IMG/VR virus record: IMGVR_UViG_3300024259_002316
Location: 1-64,000 of that record
DNA from: a virus
Direction: 5' to 3' (one strand)
Length of the DNA stretch: 64,000 bases
The notes under the pieces were generated by a model. That model was given only the letters and a program-made list of their open reading frames with translations, made no database searches and was not told the origin of the DNA. Below, piece after piece: positions 35,969 through 44,265 of this stretch; the stretch's first letter is position 1, and every line of letters begins with the position of its first letter. The position numbers and the translations under genes are program-made.

Positions 35969-36202
35969 TTATCTTTTCAAAGGATCATATTGAATATCAA
36001 ATCTAATATCAGCATCAATTGCAGTGTGCAGAGAAGCATCTCCTTCTACCTTATTCAAAACTGTTCTTAAGACCTCTATTGCTACTTCTTTTTCTCTTTC
36101 CTGGTCCAAATCTTCTGGAACCCACACATCGGCCCCAACGGAAAAAGTCCACCTTGATTTAGATTGTTGTTGAGATACTTTCTTATTAAACCAATTAGCC
36201 AT
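35969..36202 (-). CDS. Small protein with MANWFNKK N-terminal tag
   Basis: This 77-residue protein has an N-terminal tag-like segment (MANWFNKKVSQQ) followed by a compact alpha/beta domain (WTFSVGADVWVPEDL, EVAIEVLRTVLNKVEG, ADIRFDIQYDPL). GGAGA lies just before the ATG. It overlaps the upstream gene by eight bases. It has no recognised family. Confidence 0.6.
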   Translation of the reverse strand: MANWFNKKVSQQQSKSRWTFSVGADVWVPEDLDQEREKEVAIEVLRTVLNKVEGDASLHTAIDADIRFDIQYDPLKR

Positions 36203-37007
36203 TGTCTATCTCCCCTTCTGGATAGTTAGTTTTTGCCTCTTCACAACTTTTAAACTCATCTATTTTAGTTCCATCTTGTTCATATACTCCTGATTTCCCC
36301 TTTTCTTTTTTGATAACAGGATCTCCAGAGTATTCTAAAGACCTTCTCACTGGCTGAACCATTTGAGCAATCAATCTAGTTTTACCAGCATTGATATCTA
36401 TTATTTGTTGTTTTTCTTCTTCGTTAAGATTTCTATTTTCTTTTGCGGCTATAGCATAGATATGGAACAGCATAGCATCAGCATCTTTAACAGACGCCAT
36501 CACCAACTTATCAACATTATCTCCTTTAAATCTATCAGGATTATTTTGAATTTGACTAGTAGAATCAGAAATATTATCTTTAACCTTGGTGGGCTGCCCT
36601 TCTCCCTCTAATTGAACTCCCACGTATTTGTCCCAAAAAGTTGTATCTTTTTTATCTTCCGCAGCCTTAAATTCTTCCGTTTTTTTAGCAACATGTTTTT
36701 GTGTTTCAACATTTATGTCAGTTACTTGTTTTTTATCTTTAGAATCAAAATCTACTTCTTTTTTGTCCATATGTGCCTCAGTAATAGAGGGTTCTTTTTC
36801 AGCATTCTTTCTCGCAGCATCGAGCTGAGCATTAAAAGGAATCGTATTATCCTTATCCTTCGTAGGCAAACTAAGATTAATATTTTTTCCTACAACCTGT
36901 TGTTGATCATTAGATAAATTCATTTTTTCTCTATTTTCTTGAACTCCTTTATCGCTAATGATATAATCTCCTGAGCCAGCCTGTTTTGTCAAATCTATTT
37001 TTTTCAT
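36195..37007 (-). CDS. Hypothetical charged virion-module protein (270 aa)
   Basis: It starts MKKIDLTKQAGSGDY, with AGAGGA upstream. It is rich in Lys, Asp, Glu and Gln, largely disordered to residue 160. A more helical part follows (DAMLFHIYAIAAKENRNLNEEEKQQIIDINAGKTRLIAQMVQPVRRSLEYSG), and it ends in an acidic tail. It has no recognised family. It is the first gene after the terminase and heads the 35509-37007 subgroup. A possible -10-like TATAAA lies at 37026-37033, with no convincing -35. Confidence 0.6.
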   Translation of the reverse strand: MKKIDLTKQAGSGDYIISDKGVQENREKMNLSNDQQQVVGKNINLSLPTKDKDNTIPFNAQLDAARKNAEKEPSITEAHMDKKEVDFDSKDKKQVTDINVETQKHVAKKTEEFKAAEDKKDTTFWDKYVGVQLEGEGQPTKVKDNISDSTSQIQNNPDRFKGDNVDKLVMASVKDADAMLFHIYAIAAKENRNLNEEEKQQIIDINAGKTRLIAQMVQPVRRSLEYSGDPVIKKEKGKSGVYEQDGTKIDEFKSCEEAKTNYPEGEIDNG

Positions 37008-37073
37008 TATTGAAATCCTCTTAAATATTTATAGATATTCTTACATTATGCCAAAAATAAATAAATCCTTTTT

Positions 37074-40000
37074 TTATCCTGGTGGTCCACCACGATATCT
37101 TTGTAAATTACCATATAATCTAGACCTATTTTCCAAACTATTAGCCACCTGTTTCCCGCCCCCTACTCCATATATTCCACCCTGCATATTCCTCCATACT
37201 ATTTGATTCCCTCCAGGATTACCCAAATCTACTACTCTAGATTGTGGCAATCTGCTTACTTGTCTTTCAACCGCTATATAGCATGCTCCTGCTATACAGT
37301 CAACCACATCATCACTTTTTACTCCATCTCCCTCTTGCTTTGGAAGAACTTTAAAACCTGTTGGAGTAAATTTTCTCTGAAGCTCGATCATTTCATTATA
37401 CAAAAGATTATCATATGGAATAGACAACCTTCCTGTATTAATAAGATTTTCTAACTCTTTATAAATAGCAAACTTATATGTCGGTAAAAACTTTGTTTCT
37501 TTATTCGGTATTCCTGCTTTTCTCATTTTTAAAATACTTTCCTGAGAAGTAAAAGCGTCATAAGTGATTAAACCTATATGGAATCTTCTCTTCAAATTAA
37601 TAACATAATGCATTACTTCATTAGGGTTGATAGCCCCATTTATAGGTTGCCAATATTTAATATGATCAACTATAACTTTAAAATCTGCTTTTCTAGTTTG
37701 TTGATTTAAAAAATATTCTTTATGCACTACTGCTAAAGCATAATTATGACTAGAAGTAGCAGGGTCCAAATGAACAAAATAAACTTTTCCAGGAGACCCA
37801 ATAGAAACATTTTTTAAATTATTTCCTACAAAACAGGATTTAACTTGGTCTTCCGTGAAGAAACTTTCCAAACCTGTTCCGCTAAACTCTGCCCCAAACT
37901 CCATATTAAATTCTGTTTCTGACATAGTATTATTATCAGATCTTAAAGATTCTCTTGTGTGATATGGACTAACATCCCATGTTGCCAATCTCATAGAAAG
38001 TCTTGTAGGGAGATTCTTAGCATTATTAAAAAGCTCATAAAATTTTCCCTCCTTAGCTCTTGGAGATGATATACTAATTATTTTACCATCATATATTCTT
38101 TGCTGTATAACTTTTTGACCATGTTCATTCTCTACAAACTCTCCATTCTCATCTCGAGCATAGATTTTTCTCACATAAGTTTGAACTGTTGGAGTCAAAG
38201 CGGCATAAATACGATCACCAGATGAAGAGCCTCCCGTTTGCTTATAGGAAGCAACCTCATCAAGAATAAGAACTATACAACCCATGCCAAGCAATGAGTC
38301 AGAATTACTGTGACCCACAATAATACCTATAGACCCTTTACGTTGAGGCAATCCTTTCTCTTTAAATTCTTTATTATTAATTTTATCTTGGGGAGTCAAA
38401 AGAAATATTGATCCTGCCGATAAACCATCTTTCATATATTTATCTTTAAAATATTCACTATAATATATCTTCTCTCTAATTTCAGAAAAAGCAAGATTTG
38501 CCTGAGGTTTTGAATTAGCCACTGTTAAAATATTAATAGTATTAGCAGATGACAATTCATACACTCTATAGGGGTCTCCTCCCTCACATTCTAATAATTT
38601 CATTGCTTCATACAAAGCTATAATACTTACAATAAAATCTTTTCCACTGTTGTGAGTTATAAATCCTTGTGCCACAAAATTTTGCAACGATTTTTTATGG
38701 GACACACTAAGGTCAAATGTCCTTTTTTTTCCTATATTTTCAATATTTTTTACTTTATAAAATCCGAATGGATGATCATCTAAATGATTTGTTTTTATTT
38801 TTTCATCAATTTTAAAAAGTTTTTTTTCCGCATCATTAATATATTTATCCTTACCTATAAATCCTATTTCATCTAAAAATATCCTTAAATATTTTTTTCT
38901 ACTAAAATATACTATGTAACAAAATGTATTATATTCTCTTAAAATTTTCTTTTCATCAATAATTTTACTAACAACTTTTTTCTTTCTCAAATAAGATATA
39001 ATCCCAAATTTATGTAATAATTGTTGAATTAATTGAGCTTGCTCCTTATTAACTGTTGTAAATTCACAAGTAGACAATTTCTTATTTCTTCTCGTATTTA
39101 AGTTACCATCACAACTAAATAAAGCTTTCAAATATGAAGAAATAACATTTTTAGGACATCTAAACAATTCTAATGGAACCGTTTTGTAATGACAGGTTTT
39201 CCCCATTAATTCCCATTTTTCTAACAACTTCACTAAATCGTTTTTATCTCTTCTTGAGAAATTTCTTTTTCTTTTTTCACAATATTCTGTTTTATTAACA
39301 TATTGTTCTGATGTAATCTTATATTGATGTTTTTTACTCCTCGCCTTTGTCCAAGGATCATTAAATATTTTAAGATTATTGCTAACACTGTTTAATCTAT
39401 TAGTTAAATCTTGTAGAATTTCTTTATTGTCACAAGTAAAAAATGTGGATCTTTGACTACAGTTCCCATCTGCCGTCATGTATCCCAGAAGAGCGGCTTC
39501 GTCTTCGTTTATTTCCTTTGACTTCCCAAAAAATGGAATTTCTTCACATATAGAAACCATATCATTTTCTATCTCTATATCTTTCAACTGAACCCATCCT
39601 CTTTGAGTTAAAAATGGGTGATTTAATGTGCATTCTATTTTATGACCAGAATTAGTTATTAATTCATAACAGTCCCTTTTTCCCTGAAAAATAATTTCTG
39701 CATCTTCTATTTTAACCATTTCGTTTTGATCTTCATCATAAGTCCATGAATCTATTTTCTTAATCTCTTTATCATATAATTCTCCTATTGTATTAAGGGA
39801 CCCATCTTTAGGGTTGATAATAGTAGTATCCTCTGATAGGCACCTTCTGCCCCACACCAAAACTAATTCTCTAAACAACTCTCCATTTTCATATTTTTCT
39901 AAAAAATTTCCTTTATCATCTTCATCAAGCTGAGCCTGTTCTATTAGCTCTTTTTCTGACTCTGTTAGCTCTAAATTCTCATTTCCTAAAGTTCCCCTAT

Positions 40001-40193
40001 AAAAAGTCTTTAGCATAATTTTTTGCATAGGAAATAATTGAAGAGGATTAGTGGGATGGTAAGGCAAACCTAACCACTCTCTACTCTCTACAAATGTAAC
40101 TATATCTGGAATATCTTTTTTTACATTATGATTAACATCGGTTTGTATATCATTAATTAGATCTCCTATAGATTGTTTTTTTGTTTTAGCCAT
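37074..40193 (-). CDS. terL: Terminase large subunit (TerL) with intein in the Walker A loop
   Basis: The exteins total 641 residues. The N-terminal ATPase has its P-loop split: VLVWGRR before the intein and SGKDFIVSI after it, together WGRRSGKD. Walker B is VLILDEVAS near residue 640. The C-terminal nuclease region has FVHLDPATSSHNYALAVVH (about residue 808), LITYDAFTSQESI and a final DDVVDCIAGACYIA. The terminase docks on the portal, pumps DNA into the prohead and cuts the concatemer. The intein spans residues 118-515. GGGAG precedes the ATG. It lies downstream of two appendage proteins, and the portal is separated from it by about 14 kb of small genes, which is unusual. Confidence 0.93.
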   Translation of the reverse strand: MAKTKKQSIGDLINDIQTDVNHNVKKDIPDIVTFVESREWLGLPYHPTNPLQLFPMQKIMLKTFYRGTLGNENLELTESEKELIEQAQLDEDDKGNFLEKYENGELFRELVLVWGRRCLSEDTTIINPKDGSLNTIGELYDKEIKKIDSWTYDEDQNEMVKIEDAEIIFQGKRDCYELITNSGHKIECTLNHPFLTQRGWVQLKDIEIENDMVSICEEIPFFGKSKEINEDEAALLGYMTADGNCSQRSTFFTCDNKEILQDLTNRLNSVSNNLKIFNDPWTKARSKKHQYKITSEQYVNKTEYCEKRKRNFSRRDKNDLVKLLEKWELMGKTCHYKTVPLELFRCPKNVISSYLKALFSCDGNLNTRRNKKLSTCEFTTVNKEQAQLIQQLLHKFGIISYLRKKKVVSKIIDEKKILREYNTFCYIVYFSRKKYLRIFLDEIGFIGKDKYINDAEKKLFKIDEKIKTNHLDDHPFGFYKVKNIENIGKKRTFDLSVSHKKSLQNFVAQGFITHNSGKDFIVSIIALYEAMKLLECEGGDPYRVYELSSANTINILTVANSKPQANLAFSEIREKIYYSEYFKDKYMKDGLSAGSIFLLTPQDKINNKEFKEKGLPQRKGSIGIIVGHSNSDSLLGMGCIVLILDEVASYKQTGGSSSGDRIYAALTPTVQTYVRKIYARDENGEFVENEHGQKVIQQRIYDGKIISISSPRAKEGKFYELFNNAKNLPTRLSMRLATWDVSPYHTRESLRSDNNTMSETEFNMEFGAEFSGTGLESFFTEDQVKSCFVGNNLKNVSIGSPGKVYFVHLDPATSSHNYALAVVHKEYFLNQQTRKADFKVIVDHIKYWQPINGAINPNEVMHYVINLKRRFHIGLITYDAFTSQESILKMRKAGIPNKETKFLPTYKFAIYKELENLINTGRLSIPYDNLLYNEMIELQRKFTPTGFKVLPKQEGDGVKSDDVVDCIAGACYIAVERQVSRLPQSRVVDLGNPGGNQIVWRNMQGGIYGVGGGKQVANSLENRSRLYGNLQRYRGGPPG
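38649..39842 (-). mobile_element. Intein with LAGLIDADG endonuclease domain in terL (398 aa)
   Basis: It begins at Cys (CLSEDTTI after WGRR) and ends ITHN/SGKD, giving the canonical His-Asn end and a Ser +1 nucleophile. Block B is CTLNHPFLT. The two dodecapeptide motifs are LLGYMTADGNC and YLKALFSCDGNL; the C-terminal region is FDLSVSHKKSLQNFVAQGFITHN. Insertion in the ATP-binding loop is a favoured intein site because loss of the intein must be precise to keep the enzyme. Confidence 0.93.
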
Positions 40194-40217
40194 TCTCTAT
40201 TCTCCCTTTGTCTTTAA

Positions 40218-43200
40218 TTATGAGACATTCTCTCCTTCTACAAAACTAATAGCTCCTTCTAACTGGCCACTAGAAATATCAAAATAAATAGTTCCTCTCT
40301 CATACGCTCTATACCAAATATCCCCATCTAGACGTGCTCTCCCTAATGGGGACCCTAAAGGATAATCAAATACCCACAAATCTTTCATAGGTTGATTATA
40401 TGCATCATTGATATAAACATAAACATTATCATCAGCTATTAAATGAAGCCATAACCAAGCTCTGTAAATATAAGGATCATTAAGGCCACTCATTGCCGCA
40501 TACGCAACAGAGAAAATAGCTTTTTTGCCTTCTACTCTAGTATCTGCTACCCAATCAAGCCACCATTGAACTTGTATTACTTGACTGTCCGTCAAGAAAC
40601 CATTTTCGGCCATTACTCCATCAATATCATCCAAATTAGCACGAAGAGTATCTGTAAATGCTTCTTTATAAGTGCCAGGAGTTCCGTAGAACCAGCCATT
40701 AGTTTGAACAAGAGGAGGTCTTTCTGACCTATCAACTGCTTCGTTAATAATATCAACACATTGATTTGTATACAATTCCGTCTGCTGCAACAAAGTTCCT
40801 GGTGAAATATAATTAAGTTCAATAGTATTTAGTGGAGGATCATCATATATTTGCATGATACTTATAGTTATATTATCTACAAATATTGCATGATCTTTGC
40901 ATAAACTCAATGTATTCAACATAACTCTAACGCAATATTCTTGAACAGCAGGAGTATTAAAATTAAAATTAGGTCTCAACCAATAAGCAGCAGTATACCA
41001 ATATTGTGTCGGAGTAACAATAGTTCTACCTTGTTGATAATCTTCCAACGCAATATAAGATGGATCAGATATTAATTTATTATCATCATCTAAAACTGGA
41101 ACCCCATCCGAACCCACTTCAATTCCAAGTAATAAATCATCAAAACTTGGACTAGCTCCAGCACTAATATTCTCATCATATATTTTTTCAATATCTGCTT
41201 TTTGAAGTATTCCCATAACTACTCTCCCAGCAACAGCATATTCGTTGAAAATATCATCGATTTCATCATCAGTTAATGTTGTAATATATTGATCTATCAA
41301 TACGCTAGTTCTTGAAACGCTATAATAATAACTCATATCCTTAAAAGAAGTATATTTGTAATATAATAAACTCTTGTAAGAGTAAAGTCCTGATATATAA
41401 TCTACCAATCCTTCTGGCTTTGGCACATCGTCGCCCGAATGAGATCTGTGTTCATAGAAATTTAAATAATGGAAGAAATCAATATATGAAGATGCACTAA
41501 ATCTTTCTACTCCGGTAACTAAACTTCCTGCTCCAGCGACAGATTTTGGAATTACTCCAAATAAAACATATTGACCCCCATCTTCAACAGTTGTTGTATG
41601 TGTTAAACTAGTCTCTCCAGGAATCTCCACTCTGCCTTCAATATTCCCGTCTGTTGAACGATACCATTGGTAAGTTGACCCTGATTCAGCATTCCCCTCT
41701 TCATGACTATAAGTATATGAAGCGTTATAATTTTCTCCTACAGAAGGATTAGTCGTATCACTAATAATAATAACATTACTAGCTTGAGGCATTCCTTCAT
41801 TGATAGTTCTATAATAAACCTTACCTTCATATAGGGTTAAAGCATCACTTGTAACTACATCTCCGTCTACAGTATAATAGCGATAACCAGTTGGGAAACT
41901 AACACCAACTGTTTCTTTTGTAGGATTAATAGCATACCAAATAAAATCAGCTTCAGCAGCCAATCCAGATATAGAATACAAAAACAAAGTAGAGGTTTCG
42001 TGGATACCCACTACTTCACTTGCTTTCCATTCATCTAATGTTAAAGAGTCAGTATTCTCTATATCATAAAACAAATCCGCTGCTGCCGAAAATGGTTGCA
42101 ACATCTTATTATAATCGATAGAATTACCACTATCAGCATCAAGTTGAGAACCATACATTAACCCCACACGTGCGGAACCCACATAATTAGAAATAAGAGT
42201 ATTATTTGTAACAATATTATTTCGCCATGGAACAGTGCCATCTACTAGATCGCTCCATTTGAATGCTCTGTCGCTTCCATCTCCCGTAACATAATGCCTA
42301 TTTACCGCAATATTTCTTTTAAATTCAGAATATTGAGTAGGATTACACATGAAAGCTATTTGAAATCCAAATGCAAAATTATCATACCAGTTAGTAGCTC
42401 TGATATAACCATCTTTATATAAACCATAACACCCCCAATAGGCTCTGCCTGCTCTATAAGCAATCTGATAATCTAAATTATCATAAGCATTATATACTGC
42501 TATATTATTACTAAGAGTTATTTTGTTAATATTAGATGAAGTTGTATCTACCTCAGAATAAACATAATAAGCACCTCCATCAACGCCTATAAGACAAGGA
42601 TTCTCTACATAATTATACTGTACAAGAGTAGGGTCTGGAAAAGGATTAAAGAAATAAAATCCTTTATAACCTATGTTTGTCATGTTGTTATATTTATATG
42701 TGCCTCCCTTCTCTTCAGCAGCAAACACTCCTACATAAAGATTACTATCCGCAGTATAAGTAATTGAATCATACACCTTTTCCGCTAATACATAAGGTGT
42801 CCTTCCAATTTCTAATCCAATATTAGTCATAATATTATTCGTAACTGTTAAATTAGTAGGACGATATTGAAGAACACATGTGCCCCCCATATCCAAAAAG
42901 ATATTATTATCTATCGTTGAATCAGTAGAAACAATATCTCTTTCATAAACCCCTAGCGCACATCTTTCAAAATCACAATTAGTTATATTTTTATAGTTGC
43001 TGCCTCCTCCGAAAATAGCATAATAATTTGCATAAGTAAATTTTAGATTATCAACAGTTATATATTCTGAATTTTCAATTTCCATTAAAGTATCTATTGA
43101 GCTTACTTCAATGGTTCCTAAATCATAAGGATCAGTTGTTGAATAATAATAAATATAATCACCTTCATTTACCCATTCATCTTGAGTAGCATTTTGTTCA

Positions 43201-44255
43201 AGAATATATAAACAATTCTGGAACAAATAACCACTAACACCTCCTCCTGACCCCTGTGTTAAAGAAGTATATGTGCTTGGAGCATAAGAAATATTTCCTG
43301 AAAATGAATCATAATCAGTAACAATCCTAATACTCCATTGATAAGACGTTATTCTCATTAATACTTCGGCGCCCACATAGATGTCGTCGTAATCACTAGG
43401 ATTATAATCAGGATCAGCACTAGGATTAAAACTAGGATTATTACTTAAATTATAATCCTGAAAACTACTGGTTGTCGAACTGTCAGCATATCCCGCTTCT
43501 GATTGAGCCATAGTCTGATTGACACCATTCAACAATAAATATCTAATACGATCAGTAGATAAAGATGAGACATCATATCTCCAAATATTACCAGAATGAT
43601 GAACCCAATTATCCCCTAAAGCAACCTTACCAGTAATTAATGGTTTATCTCCCGACCCATAAGAAGTAAAAATAATAGGACTTCCAGAACTACCATCAAC
43701 TTCAGAAGTATCTAATGTGCCAACAAAAGTGTCATCTGTACGGAAACCAACAATATCCCCTTCACCAATAGTGCTATCTGCTAAAGCGTCGCCAACTTTA
43801 TCCAGAGTCGCCCATGAAGTTGAAACAGTGCGACCATCATTAGAATCATCACCTATATTAGACACATAAAAATCAGCCCCATAATACCCAATAATGTTTT
43901 CTGGATCAATTGGATACCCAACCGTTGCAGATATATCTGCAAAAATTGCACCCACCTGCATAACATGATCTCGTAAAAAAGTATTTACTGATCCATATTG
44001 ATCCGTTATATATTTTTGTAGTTTTTTTACAAAATTTAATATTTGAGTAGTATAAACATTACATTTTAAAGTGAGAAGTTTAGAGGTGGCATTGATTTGA
44101 CTTTCTAGCTTCTCTTTATTTGTATCATCAACAGGTATCTCAGAATCATTAATATCGGTCATCATTTGATCTATATGAGAAACAATATCTCCCCCTCTAT
44201 CCTGAGAGCTATTGATATTATCTGCTATATTCTGGTATACGTCTTCTATTCTCAT
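40218..44255 (-). CDS. Very long appendage protein: beta-helix plus glycoside-hydrolase-like module (1345 aa)
   Basis: Residues about 125-640 fit a right-handed beta-helix: VSNIGDDSNDGRTVSTSWATLDKV opening, then many short N-N-I and T-N-N strands of the pectate-lyase kind. About 830-905 looks like an Ig-like or carbohydrate module (TYQWYRSTDGNIEGR). From about 925 the protein repeats the sequence of the left-edge gene, with LIDQYITTL, TNGWFYGTPGTYKEAF and IDGVMAENGFL. That is the GHL-type putative glycosidase or receptor module. It ends with a helical segment. The likely role is a tailspike that binds or degrades host surface polysaccharide; the enzymatic claim is inferred. It is preceded by a weak ribosome site. 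Confidence 0.75.
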   Translation of the reverse strand: MRIEDVYQNIADNINSSQDRGGDIVSHIDQMMTDINDSEIPVDDTNKEKLESQINATSKLLTLKCNVYTTQILNFVKKLQKYITDQYGSVNTFLRDHVMQVGAIFADISATVGYPIDPENIIGYYGADFYVSNIGDDSNDGRTVSTSWATLDKVGDALADSTIGEGDIVGFRTDDTFVGTLDTSEVDGSSGSPIIFTSYGSGDKPLITGKVALGDNWVHHSGNIWRYDVSSLSTDRIRYLLLNGVNQTMAQSEAGYADSSTTSSFQDYNLSNNPSFNPSADPDYNPSDYDDIYVGAEVLMRITSYQWSIRIVTDYDSFSGNISYAPSTYTSLTQGSGGGVSGYLFQNCLYILEQNATQDEWVNEGDYIYYYSTTDPYDLGTIEVSSIDTLMEIENSEYITVDNLKFTYANYYAIFGGGSNYKNITNCDFERCALGVYERDIVSTDSTIDNNIFLDMGGTCVLQYRPTNLTVTNNIMTNIGLEIGRTPYVLAEKVYDSITYTADSNLYVGVFAAEEKGGTYKYNNMTNIGYKGFYFFNPFPDPTLVQYNYVENPCLIGVDGGAYYVYSEVDTTSSNINKITLSNNIAVYNAYDNLDYQIAYRAGRAYWGCYGLYKDGYIRATNWYDNFAFGFQIAFMCNPTQYSEFKRNIAVNRHYVTGDGSDRAFKWSDLVDGTVPWRNNIVTNNTLISNYVGSARVGLMYGSQLDADSGNSIDYNKMLQPFSAAADLFYDIENTDSLTLDEWKASEVVGIHETSTLFLYSISGLAAEADFIWYAINPTKETVGVSFPTGYRYYTVDGDVVTSDALTLYEGKVYYRTINEGMPQASNVIIISDTTNPSVGENYNASYTYSHEEGNAESGSTYQWYRSTDGNIEGRVEIPGETSLTHTTTVEDGGQYVLFGVIPKSVAGAGSLVTGVERFSASSYIDFFHYLNFYEHRSHSGDDVPKPEGLVDYISGLYSYKSLLYYKYTSFKDMSYYYSVSRTSVLIDQYITTLTDDEIDDIFNEYAVAGRVVMGILQKADIEKIYDENISAGASPSFDDLLLGIEVGSDGVPVLDDDNKLISDPSYIALEDYQQGRTIVTPTQYWYTAAYWLRPNFNFNTPAVQEYCVRVMLNTLSLCKDHAIFVDNITISIMQIYDDPPLNTIELNYISPGTLLQQTELYTNQCVDIINEAVDRSERPPLVQTNGWFYGTPGTYKEAFTDTLRANLDDIDGVMAENGFLTDSQVIQVQWWLDWVADTRVEGKKAIFSVAYAAMSGLNDPYIYRAWLWLHLIADDNVYVYINDAYNQPMKDLWVFDYPLGSPLGRARLDGDIWYRAYERGTIYFDISSGQLEGAISFVEGENVS

Positions 44256-44265
44256 TATTATATCT

